A DNA stretch of 64,000 nt, taken from positions 1,268,651 through 1,332,650 of the forward strand of contig JBAIAA010000013.1 in the NCBI GenBank assembly GCA_037893245.1, written 5' to 3'. A program made the position numbers and the translations under genes. Below the pieces are notes generated by a model. That model worked only from the letters and a program-made list of their open reading frames with translations, did not search any database and had not been told where the DNA came from. This document shows, one piece after another, positions 21,042 to 31,834 of this stretch (position 1 is the first letter of the stretch; each line of letters opens with the position of its first letter). Source of the DNA: Crossaster papposus (taxonomy: Eukaryota > Echinodermata > Asteroidea > Velatida > Solasteridae).

Positions 21042-24000
21042 ATGCTTTATCTTCCGAGAGTAGTAGATTTTCAAGTACATAGAGCTTTTAGTAACAGTTA
21101 TAGAAACTTGGAGTTAAAGCCTAGATTGTTTAACAATGACGTAGAGCAATTATTTAATACGCACATGCGGCAGATTGAAAAAATTGTTGTGTCAGAGCTG
21201 AGAAATGTATCGGCCATAAAAGTTCAGTTAGGATTTAAAGCGGAATACGATTAAGAAAATCAAGACGGCTTAGTAGAAACCAGCGCTTTTACCTTTTTTA
21301 GTAAAAAGCTAGTTGTTTTAAACGAGAGTCAGATAAAAGAAATTGTCAAAGATACTAGTCAAGGATCGGGTTGAAAACTCGTTAGGATACTCTTTTATAT
21401 CAACATCGACCGCTATAGACCTATGAGCGGCAGTTTTTATATAAAATTACCGACTTTTTTATTAAACAAAAAAGCTTTTATTAACGTCAGAAACAAAGAC
21501 AACGAATGTTTACGGTGGTGTTTGAGAGCCGCTCTCGGCAAGTATACCGACGAAATAAAACAACGAGTAAATACAAACCCGATTTTAAAGTCCACGAAGA
21601 CAGGCCGTCAGTTTATGATAAAAACGATGGATTAAATTTTAAAGACGTAGACTTTCCTACTCCAATCAATCAAATAGAAAAGATAGAGAGATAAAACAAT
21701 CTGAGTACGAAGAGGCTAAAGTACGACCGTTATATTTATCTAAAAACGCCAACGACCCCGCAGCCATAAATCTGTTGTTGTTTTCCTCGGACGACAAGAA
21801 TCACTATTATTGGATAAAACATATATCTAGAATATGTTTGAACCAAACGATACACAAGCATGAAACATACATTTGTTTTAGATGTTTGGCGCACTACAAC
21901 TCACGAGACAAGTTTGACAGGCATACGCAAGAAGGCGAGGGAATAGATATGCCACCATCTAAGGTCGTCTTTCCAAAAGGTTTTAACGACGACCCTCCGA
22001 TATTAAAATTTAAAAATCTAAAGTTTACGCAAGACGCGCCTTTTGTCATTTATGCCGACTTTGAATCGATATTAAAAAAATTAAAGCCTCAAGAGGCAAA
22101 CACGCAGAAGACTCAAGTTCACAAATCTTGCGGTTATTCGTTGATCGCTTTAAGGTACGACGGTAAACTTGAATTTCAAGAGACCTATAGAGGAAAAGAC
22201 GCCATGACTAAATTCATAGACTCGACGTTGCGTTTAAGATACGAGTTTAATCAAGTTTTTAAAAACCCCAAGCTCATAGACTTTACATCGCGAGACAACA
22301 TCGATCACCAAAACACGAGTACGTGTTGGATTTGCGAAAAGTCAATATATCCTAATTAATCCTCAAACTGTCAGTGCCCGCTTCCGAAAGAACCGAAGAC
22401 TAACGAAGAAAAGAAAGAATGTTGTTACGTATAAACAAAAAGGGATTTAAAGAGTCAAAGTGTATCGAGTGTAAAAAGCGTATCAACAAATTTAGAAAGG
22501 TGAGAGATTACTGTCACATCACGGGTAGATACAGGGGAGCCGATCACGCTTATTGCAATCAAAAACTGCAGGTGGTATTGGATAAAACTCAGATACCCGT
22601 CATCTTTCACAATTACAAAAATTACGACGCTCATTTAATCAAGCAAGGTTTGTACGAGACTAAAGAAAATATCGATTTTATTTCCAGCAACTCGGAAAAA
22701 TACATTTCGTTTTCGATCGGTAATCTGAGATTTATAGACTCGTTTAAATTTATGTCGACGTCGTTGGATAAACTAGTCAACGCGTGTCCAAAAGAGGCAT
22801 TTACTCTACTCAAAGAACGCTATAAAGACCAAAATGTCGACCTGCTCTTACAAAAAGGTATTTACCCGTACGAGTATATGGACTTGTTCGATAAGTTTGA
22901 AGAGATCGACCTACCACCCATCGACGAGTTTTGCAGCAGCCTCAAAGACTAGAATATCTCGCAAGACGATTATTCTAGGGCTCAACAAGTGTGGGTCGAA
23001 TTTAACGTCAAAAACTTGGGTGAATATCACGACTTGTACGTCACCACCGACGCGTTACTTTTGGCAGGTGTGTTTGAAAATTTTAGAAAAGTGTGTAAAA
23101 AGAACTACAAGTTAGACCCCGCTAACTATTACACCTCTCCTGGGTTGTCGTGGGACCCGTTGTTAAAACACTCGGACGTCGAGCTCGAGTTGTTGACCGA
23201 TGTGGACAAACACTTGTTTTTTGAAAAAGCAAAAAGAGGACTATCAAGCGTGGGTGGTGCTAGGCACTATAAAGCAAACAATAAATATCTTTCCGACTAC
23301 GATCCAGACAAACCATCGACTTACATCATGTATCTCGACGCCATCAATTTGTATGGTTGGGCCATGAGTCAATATTTACCTTACGCCGATCTTAAATGTG
23401 CAAAACCCAAAAACTTCACGACGGAACGCATTATGTCAATCTCAGAAACGGCCAACGTAGGGTGTCTCTTAGAGGTAGACTTGGATTATCCCAACGCTTT
23501 GCAAGATTGGCACAATGATTATCCGCTGGCCCTCAAAAATATCAAAGTACCCAAAGAGTGGTTGTCCGAGTTTTAACTGGGGTTGTTGGCGTATTACAAT
23601 TTAAGCAAGTGCCTTGGATGAAATCTTACATCGACAAAAACGCCCAACTCAGAACTCACGCAACGTCTGACTTTGAAAAGGACTTTTTTAAGCTCATGAA
23701 CAACAGCATATTTGGAAAGACGATGGAAAAAGGGGAAAATAGAACAGAGGCGTTTTTACTTAGAAGCGACCAAGTTTCTAAATATCAAGCGTTGTCGCGT
23801 AAACCGAGCTATAAACATACGACGATTTTTACCGATTGCAATCTAGCGTTTATCGAAATGTAAAAGACCAAGACGTTATTAAACAAACCTATTTATGCGG
23901 GGGTTAGTATTTTAGACCTCTCAAAAACTCTCATGTACGACTTTTATTACAACCGCCTCAAAGAAACCTATGGAGACCGAACAGGGTTTACCGACACAGA

Positions 24001-24503
24001 CAGTCTACTCTTGAGCGTTGAAACGGATGACGTTTACGAAGATATGAAAAAAGACTCCGACTCGTACGACTTGTCAAACTATCCCACCGATCACCCTTTG
24101 TACGACCGCGTCAACAAAAAGGTAATAGGTAAATTTAAAGACGAATTTGGTGGAAAAACCAGTCAGCCAATGCGTTTGCTTAAGGCCAAAGATGTACTCA
24201 ATTTTAATGACGGACGGCTTTGAGCTTAAAAAAAGCCAAGGGAGTAACCAAAGCAGTCACCGACCAAAAATTAAGTCACGAGCGTTATCTCGACTGTCTA
24301 AAAAAAAAGATTCTCAAAGCGATAAGATGACGTACATCAGATCTAAAAATCACGCGTTACACACCATAACTCAAAACAAACTGTCGTTGAGTCCTCTGGA
24401 CACAAAGCTATATATACTACAGGATGGAACGTCTACTCTAGCTTTTGGCCACTATAAACTTGGAGGTAACTCGGTGTCCGGTGAAACGACTTGTAGCTCT
24501 TGA
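21042..24503 (+). pseudogene. Polinton protein-primed DNA polymerase B
   Basis: The gene would replicate the element from a terminal protein at its ends. The N-terminal region (21,042-21,700) is in several frames. Exonuclease motif I (VIYADFESI, about 22,050), motif II (FHNYKNYDAH, about 22,600), motif A (YLDAINLYGWAMSQYL, about 23,330), motif B (KLMNNSIFGKTME, about 23,690) and motif C (FTDTDSLLL, about 23,990) are present with catalytic acidic residues. Damage: multiple shifts before 21,775, a stop and shift at 22,357-22,420, in-frame TAG at 22,950, a deletion at about 23,576-23,600 that removes the region between motifs A and B, a stop at 23,863, and a shift near 24,180. It ends overlapping the integrase 3' end. 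It cannot be active. Confidence 0.93.
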
Positions 24504-25441
24504 CTAACGAAACTTCGATTGGGACCTTTTTTGAGATAGTAAAGAGTGGGTTGGTTGGGGTCTTTGATCACGCGATCTAAATCAAAAACCTTGAGACTCC
24601 AGATAGGGTCGGTCGCTCTCCTCCCTCTAACTCACTGGGTGCGTAAAGATATCTAAAACGATCGCCTTTTTTAAACAACTCTTTTTCTACCTCGTCCGCG
24701 GAAGAACTGATTTGACGAACTTGTGTTTCTTGCATCGCCCGCCTGGGAGTGAGTGGCTCGTAGTCTTCCGTCGTTATCGATCTGGTGGTTTCGTCGTTTA
24801 ACGCCTTAATTACGTCGGGTAATCTTTTAACCCAGAGTCGCGATCTCTCCGTCGGATTAATGATTTCTTTGGCGTATTGATGGCCAAACAATCTCTCCGC
24901 CAAAGTCCTGTTAAATCTTTCGACGGTACCCTGCGCTCTGTGGTTGCCCGGTTCTCCCACTTGTATCGCGACATTTTTCCTTGACATCATTTTTTTAAAT
25001 TTCCCGTGAAATTCTTTACCCGCGTCTACTTTTAAAACCTTTGGCCAAGTCAAAGGCGACCTAGCGTAAACTCGAATCAAAGCGTCGGCCACTTGGGTAC
25101 TCGTCTTGTTGGTCAAAGGTTCGGCCTCCTTAAAACGCGTGGCCACGTCAACGACCGTCATCGCGTACTTAGACTTGTTATTTTTACCCTTCAATAAAGT
25201 CGGTACAAAATAATATATCTGATGCATTTCGTTGGGAATACCCATGAACTTGTTCAAACTCGTAGGTCGAGGAATATACGTAGGAGGCGGTAAATAAATT
25301 TGCCACAACGCTTGTTTTTTTAACCAGTTTCTGGTTTCTTCTTTGGACGCGCCCGTTTTTTTTAGCTAATTTTACAACAGTGCCCTCACCCTTCCAATAA
25401 CCGACGGGGCTATAATACACTTTTTTAAACTTTGTTTCCAT
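24452..25441 (-). pseudogene. Polinton integrase (retroviral-type DDE), two frameshifts
   Basis: The ATG is at 25,441 and the protein starts METKFKKVYYSP. A zinc-binding-like N-terminal part is followed by the catalytic core with TVVDVATRFKE, VDAGKEFHG and TVERFNRTLAERLFGHQY, so all three DDE acidic residues are present. A C-terminal beta-rich domain begins at RYLYAPSELEGG. A one-base insertion in an A8 run (about 25,357) shifts the N-terminal part, and a second shift near 24,617 moves the C-terminal 55 residues (RATDPIWSLKVF onward) to another frame, ending TAG at 24,452. The last 50 bp overlap the polymerase gene tail to tail. It is among the least damaged genes here. Confidence 0.92.
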
Positions 25442-25459
25442 TGTATTTAACTAAACAAC

Positions 25460-25865
25460 TTATAACAACTTATAAACTAAAAAACCTACCAACGCCGTTC
25501 CTCCCAAAACAAACGCCAACTCGCCGGTCTTTTGATCTTCGCTAGGTGCGTACAAATCGGCGAGAGTGGGCTCGTGCTGTGTAGATTGGTACTCGTAGAT
25601 CTTCGCGAGTAACCGAGTTGTATTCTCTGAGAGCCTCGTCTATACTTTTAAAAGTCTTTTGAGCCTTCGCTTGTTTTTTGAGTCGATCGTTTAACCAATC
25701 GAGATGCTTTGTCCGAGATGTTTTGTTTTTCGCCGTCGTCAGTTTTTCTAAAGCTAAGTCGTGTCTCTTGCGCTCTCCGTCTTGTTTAACGCTCGAAAAA
25801 TTTGATCCCGTGAAAGCTAAAGAGTTAAATATAGCGCCTCCGACCATAATAGCGATGCTAGCCAT
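25460..25865 (-). pseudogene. Polinton-associated small membrane protein, frameshifted
   Basis: The ATG-initiated frame begins MASIAIMVGGAIFNSLAFTG, a hydrophobic start, followed by a lysine-rich helical segment (RKRHDLALEKL, KKQAKAQKTF). A shift near 25,605 moves the tail into another frame, where LADLYAPSEDQKTGELAF and a C-terminal hydrophobic segment GGTALVGFLVYKLL end at TAA 25,460. The pattern matches a conserved small protein seen next to integrase in many invertebrate Polintons; its role is unknown. It lies just upstream of integrase on the same strand. Confidence 0.75.
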
Positions 25866-25879
25866 ATTTTAAAAGAAAA

Positions 25880-26108
25880 AAACAAAAATACACTTAGATT
25901 TCATCGTTAACTTACAGCAAAAACCCCAACTCTCAGACTCTTACACCCCCAGCGATAACCAAATAGAACGAGAACTCGAGTTTGTTGCGAGATACCTAGC
26001 TTATATATTTTTCTAAGTGGATTCCTAAATCTAAAAAATAATGAGACATATTTTCTAATACACATAAGACATTTTAATTAAAGTCTTTTATACTAAAGAC
26101 AACTAAAA
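25880..26108. other. Divergent intergenic region of the Polinton
   Basis: An AT-rich region between a minus-strand gene and a plus-strand gene, so it probably held divergent promoters. No specific motif was identified. Confidence 0.4.
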
Positions 26109-26580
26109 ATGATTAGCGGCATAAACAAAACGGTTGTAGAAAATATATCGAGACTGAAAGAACAAGCACAAAAACAAGCTAAAAATTACTCGAGACTGAT
26201 CGAACAAGATAAAAATATATCGAGAATGAAAGAACAAGCACAAGAACAAGCACAAGAACAAGCTAACAGGCTGGACTTAGATTTCAAGAGTCTAGAGATT
26301 GTAGTGAAGGCGGTCGACCGCGGTTTTTTTATGGTTATTTTTGCGGATATATTACCCGCCGTTACTCGAGACTGATCGAACAAGATAAAAATATATCGAG
26401 AATGAAAGAACAATCACAAGAACAATCACAAGAACAATCACAAGAACAAGCTAACAGGCTGGACTTAGATTTCAAGAGTCTAGAGATTGTAGTGAACGCG
26501 GTCGACCGCGGTTCTTTTATGGTTATTTTTGCGGATATATTCACCCATTATAGGTTACCCGCCGTTACAACGGATGAGCT
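26109..26580 (+). pseudogene. Polinton structural-type gene, 5' part, with internal duplication
   Basis: The ATG at 26,109 opens a glutamine/lysine-rich coiled-coil-like segment (SRLKEQAQKQAKNYSRL) followed by RLDLDFKSLEIVV and VDRGFFMVIFADI. About 175 bp (26,183-26,350) is repeated at 26,364-26,560. The second copy is a frame off the first and runs on through HYRLPAVTTDEL. There the 11.4-kb element inserts; the coding frame resumes at 37,937 beyond it. The N-terminal repeat may be a normal feature, but the one-base offset between copies breaks continuity. Confidence 0.75.
26570..26580. repeat. 11-bp target-site duplication, left copy
   Basis: ACGGATGAGCT directly precedes the left terminal inverted repeat and is repeated exactly at 37,937-37,947. 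Confidence 0.95.
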
Positions 26581-26699
26581 AGTCTTGGTCAAGACCAAGC
26601 TAGCCTGTTCATTTGTTCCGCGGCGCGCCGTCCGTATTATCTGGGCTTATTTAGGGCGCCCTTAATTATCGCCAGATTCCTGGATCTTTTCCTCTAACT
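26581..26699 (+). repeat. Left terminal inverted repeat (119 bp)
   Basis: It begins AGTCTTGGTCAAGACCAAGC, which itself can form a short hairpin (CTTGGTC with GACCAAG). It contains GCGGCGCGCCG and ends TTTTCCTCTAACT. Only two mismatches to the right repeat were seen. Confidence 0.95.
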
Positions 26700-29560
26700 T
26701 GGTATTGGCGCATCGATCACGTAAACCCGGAAAATTTCGAGGACATTCCAAGCATAGCTCAAATAGCTACTCGCCCCCGCATGCGCACTAAGTCGTTTTT
26801 GCTTAATGTAGTGTTCGATTATTATAGTCTGGTTCCCAGACCAAATATTTCTGACTATTTGTGATTTTTCATTTATTATTTGCACTGCGGCGAGTGAGGG
26901 CGCAAGATAAGATACTGTCAGTGTTAAGTCTGGTTTCGTCATGGCCGGACGTGCTCGTCTTCGCGGCCGGACCGCGCCGATAGCCAGCCTTGGGCCGTGT
27001 TTTACACCGCGGCATGGCAGCAACCTAGGATTCAAGAGGGGTTATTTTTGGGAAGGTTTTGCTATCCCAGTAAAAGTCAATCGCACTTGTGTTTGCGAGT
27101 TTGGACATTTGTGCTAGTTTGAAGACCCTTTCTTGAATTGTATGGAGAATTGAGGTAGGATCAAACCACTTTTTAATGTATTTTGTTGGTGCAGCTCAAA
27201 ACTGAAGGAGCCCCCCCTTGAAAAGGGGCGTGTCGATTTGGTTTAGGGAGCCGTGCTCTGAGACAATTGTATTCCTATAGAAGTGCAGGTATTATTGTTT
27301 TACCTCACGTTTTGCGTTTGCTTCGCCAGAGTTTAGAAAATGTCTCCAGGGTGCGCCAGCATATAGGTTTGAACGCTTGCTATGCTTAGCGGTATAGAGT
27401 CTTCGTACTGAAGACAACCTTTGCACGGTTGGGAGTGGCTGCACTGATGCGTGACAATGGAATGTGAGAGCGCCACAATGGTCTATGCAAAAGGCTGGCC
27501 TATTTGTTTAACAATTAGGGCCAGGAATGCAGGGTTTAATATCGTGTCCAAATGAAGTTATGTTATTCAGGCTACTTAATGTTTGCATACGTTTTTAGCA
27601 ATGAATTTTCAACAACAACAAAAAGACAGATGAAGACATTGTTCACCAGTAGAGGTATATCTCTTATCGCATTTAAAAATTCACTTTTGTATTGAATTCA
27701 TATAATGCATTTTTACGTAGAATTCGCCGTGCGATTAAATCAGGTATATAGTAAATTGCAGTATATGCTGGTGTAGAGGCAGCCGCCCTATAGCACGCAC
27801 GCATGTTCTCCGCATTCAAATGTCGTACAGTGCTCTTAGTGTAATCAGTGTAATCTTCGTTGATTGCTCTATTTCGGGGGTGTTTTTCTACAGATCTGAT
27901 TTTCTGGTTTAATTGAGACCTTTATAAACCTCTACCCAGCTAATTATAGGTTGAGTTTTATTAGAAGCCTGTGTTGCAATATTATATTTCCGCTGCATAT
28001 CTGTAGGAAAGCCCGTATTATCTAAATGTTGGGACTTCGGTGCTAATTTATACAATGGGAATGAAATATCGTAGAGCCTGATGGGTGCTCTCGCATCGTA
28101 TGGCCAGTCAGAATGCAGCGTAGTCTTTATAATGAGGTGCGCAGCGATGTATTGAGCAGGTTGGCGGCTCACATAGCCGCAGTATAGTAATGTTCCTTTT
28201 GGCAGTGGTGTTGGGCCAACATGGTGACTCCGACTGTTTCGGGATATTAAAAAAATATATATATATATTATAATTTCAATATAATTATAATGCATACTCG
28301 TACCTATTGTTACATTACTGTGCTTTATGCTCACGTTTTGCATGTGATGTTTGTTTTAGATAGTCAGAGTGCCACATGTTCTGGTTGGGCGCCTTTGCTC
28401 TGCTCTGGTATGGGGCAGTGGTTCTGACATGTGTTTCGCCTTTGAGTTTAGTACAGCAACGCAGGTTTGGTCGGGGTGTTAGATCGTTTTAACCTTTGAG
28501 GTCAGTACACTTTTAATGATGCATTTATGTGCTTTTTGCGCGGCATTATTTTTGTGAGCCTGCTTTCGGATTAGACGACATTTTGAGTGTTCCTAATTGT
28601 TTTAGGTAACTAAAAAAGAACCACACATTTTGAAGATAGGTAACTAAATCACATATCTTGTCGCCAAGCCGGCTCAGTATGCTGCTCAACTCTGTTGATG
28701 AAAACTTGATAAGTCTCTCTAAACAATAAGACGATACTAGTATTTTTAGCCCTTTTGTTGCAAGCAATCGTCGTTCAAAATTAAAAAACAAAACAAAAAA
28801 AAATAAAAAAAAAAGACGGTGGCGGATCCGTTTCAATCATAATTGTAAAATTTAACCCGTGTGTAAAATATGTTTGTATATAATAATGCGATGCAACCTT
28901 TTTCAAATTTTGGGGAGGAAGCTAATTTAAGCGCTATTTAAGCAGAAACTTATTCAAGCCTTGCTTATAGGGGTTTAACCTGGGAGAAACAACCAAGGGG
29001 CATGTTTGTTTCAGGTCATTCCGCACAATATTATTGTGACCTAAGTCACGGAAAAGCCGGCATGCGTAATCGCCATGGTCCGTCCCAGGACAGTGCCAAG
29101 ATCCCGTATTTTGCATAGTAAAAGTGATCAGGCCCGCTCTGGGCAAACCTTATACGTTCTAATTACAAGGTAGTTCTCCATTTAAGTCAAGTTCATGTAT
29201 ATGGAATCCGCAAAAATTGTACAATTTAAAAGGGTTCTTGATCATCTCGGGGTACCCGGATCAGTATATGATATGAACCGTGTAGTTTGTGAGCACCCTA
29301 TAGCAGTACCGGATTTGTTAGCCTTATTATGGATCTTCGATAAAAGATAACAATTATTGTGGGCAATTAACTTCTTTGAGGACCAGGGCCGATTTGATTA
29401 TTTGATCGATTGAGAGTTTGGCCGCTGCTGTTTGTCACCGCTGTTATATATAATACAACCCCGATAAGTTATGGCTGTCATTGCCTTGCTTTTCATTTAC
29501 AATCTCGTTTCGGTCGAGATGAAATACTGCTATCTCACTATACGAGAGTCGTTTTCAAAT
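26700..29560. other. Unassigned interior of the 11.4-kb element
   Basis: No transposase, RNA gene or known repeat was recognised. Direct repeat B (26,878-26,936) occurs again at 35,970-36,028. Minus-strand frames of 113 and 144 codons (26,694-27,035; 27,909-28,343) have no recognisable family. Confidence 0.5.
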
Positions 29561-29770
29561 TCAACTTCTGAGGTCGAAGGCCATCTGGGGTCAAGTTTTA
29601 AAATGGGCCAGAGTTTAAAACCCTTTTTCATTTGAAAACTTGGAGTCCCGATTTCAATCTAATGTGGCATGTATGTGTTGAGCCTTGGTGTTTGTGTCAA
29701 AGGTGAGGTGTTGAGGTCAAAGTAATTTAAGGTCAGTGGTAACAATGTAATTGTAACAATGTTCTTATTT
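29560..29770. repeat. Dispersed GAGGTCAAAG-type repeat
   Basis: It has GGGGTCAAGTTTTAAAATGG and CATTTGAAAACTTGGAGTCC, related to the repeats at 6.2 and 11.6 kb. Confidence 0.5.
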
Positions 29771-30989
29771 GGGTTTTATCACAGTCACCTGACTAATACT
29801 GTATATTGACAAAGACGGTTATGGAAGGAATACCAGGGTAAAAAATTTAAAAAAATTAAAAATTAAAAAATTAAAAAAAAAGAAACAAGGCTGAAGACGG
29901 AGGGGCAATCTAAGTTCACAAAATGGCATGGCACTACATCAGACGGCTCGGGCTATAGCGAGATGAACATTTAGTGAATAGGCTTTTCTCCCGCTGTGGT
30001 TCGGAATAAAAAATAACGGGAGTTTGCATGTTAGGATGGTTTTAATAGTTCCAGGTACGGTTTTTCCGACTTAATTGAAAAGCGATTCAGGTACGTGGTC
30101 GGAGAACCCTTGGTAAGTGCTCCATATTTCCGGTCAGGCCTCCGGATTCCAAGCAAATAGTCTGAGTATGTCAACAAGTCCAACATTACCCTCACCAGCA
30201 CAGGTTTAAACAACTGTAATTGTTTTGCACCCTTAAGATCCTTCCCCAGGAAAAGGTTTTTAACCTCGCAATATGTTAAGCGCGGAGGGTTTTGTTCTGT
30301 ACCATCTGAAATTCTCATTTTCGGTTTGGGGGCTGTAGTGTGTTAAGGCTCGTAGATGTTGGTAGCGTTATTGGTTTTCAAAATATCAGTTGGTCGTTCG
30401 CGCCCTATTAGCTCGGCGTATCAGATTTAATCATGATTGTCCATAGTGAAGAGCTATAATGCATTCTTGTTGGCAGCATTCGTGTTTTAGGATGAGCCTA
30501 AACAAAGGGGGGCCTTGACATTCAAACAAAACGGGGAGTGGACCCTCAAATGAGTCGTAGCGCCTTGAGCGGCGTGTGTACTACTTAAGCGAATGGCAGC
30601 TTCGCGGCACGTTTCTTAGTGCTGGCTGGCTTACGACTGCAGTCTTTTGAACGCATTTACGCATGGAAATGACGCGCATTGTTGTTTAGCATCAGGTTTA
30701 TCGGTCGCTGACCCTTTTGGTGGCGCGTATAATGCAAGAAGGTGTGACCGACTTCTGTCTGTGCAGTTGTACTAAAAATGCTAGCTAAAACGCACAATTG
30801 TACGCTAGACTAACGTGGGTACTTCTACTTCTACGTTAATAATGGACAGTGCGTCCAACTGGATATCTCGTCAATTTGCTTGTCGTGCACGGTGCGGACT
30901 AGTGTAGATAATACTCATTTACATAGTGTGGGTGTAGGTGCATATATTTACAGTGAAATCTGGACTTTGTTTAGAAAGCCACATTGAGC

Positions 30990-31345
30990 TATCCAGTCCT
31001 GAATGCTCAAGACTGGGTGATGCTCGGTACTGTGACTGGGATGGAATTCCAAAGTGGGATTGTGCTGGGCATTAATGAATACCTGAATGCATCTATCCGG
31101 GTTTGATAGGGTAAGCAACTGTATGCCGAGGATCTTCTAGAAGTTGTGTAGCTAGGGATTGGAAAATGTGTATGTAGAACTACTGTGCACTGCAGTTTGC
31201 CAGACGGGGTCGAACTAGTGACTGATGGGCAGTGGTCTCGACTGACTGTGGTGTGTACTGCAGATTGCGACGCAGAAGACCTAGTATTCTGTTGGCCTTG
31301 GATGTTATGACGTCGTTGTGTTGATTCCATTTCATATTCTTGGTC
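30990..31345 (-). pseudogene. Non-LTR retrotransposon (LINE) reverse-transcriptase C-terminal scrap
   Basis: The minus-strand frame contains TRIDAFRYSLMPSTIPLWNS, matching the conserved C-terminal end of many LINE polyproteins (YSFFPRTIxxWN). An upstream segment (KWNQHNDV, SKANRILGLLRRN) is recognisable with shifts. Only the last 110-120 residues remain and no catalytic motif is present. Confidence 0.7.
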
Positions 31346-31465
31346 ATTGTTAGATAAGGTGTTGACTCGGTCTGGTTAAGATCAGAGGGCGGGCCTGTGC
31401 CTAAGAAAGAACAGTGAATGGGTCCTGGGGGTTCAAATTGTAATCTAACATGGTTAAGATAGTAG

Positions 31466-31830
31466 GGTGCCGTGGCCTAGTCGATAAGAACACTAAACCC
31501 AAGCTCGGGTTTTTTTGTTCAGCAGAGTGTGGGTTCGAGTCCCAGTCGTGACACTTGTGTCCCATGAACAAGACACTTAACTATAATTGCTTCTCTCCAC
31601 CCAGGGGTACAATGTGTACCTGTGAGGGCAGAGATGGTTATTGTGATTGATTTAGCCTAGTAGCGCATATATTGCAGCACAGGCTGTATACTCCCCAGGG
31701 AGTTGAGAGGGTTTAAGGATTGGAAATTGCCCAGTGATCAGGGGTAATAATGTTGGACGCGCTTTGAGTCGCCCTTCGGGTGTAAAAAGCGCTATATAAA
31801 TCCTAGATATTAGTATTATCATTATAATAA
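31466..31830 (+). mobile_element. tRNA-derived SINE
   Basis: An A-box-like CGTGGCCTAGTCG and B-box GGGTTCGAGTCCC are followed by TTGCTTCTCTCCACCC, TGTACCTGTGAGGGCAGAG and a tail containing AAGCGCTATATAAATCC. Closely related copies lie at 19,021 and 60,717. Confidence 0.8.
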
Positions 31831-31834
31831 GTTA

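Noticed and set aside
26694..27035. 113-codon minus-strand frame next to the left terminal repeat
   Set aside because: It overlaps direct repeat B and shows no known domain; probably chance.
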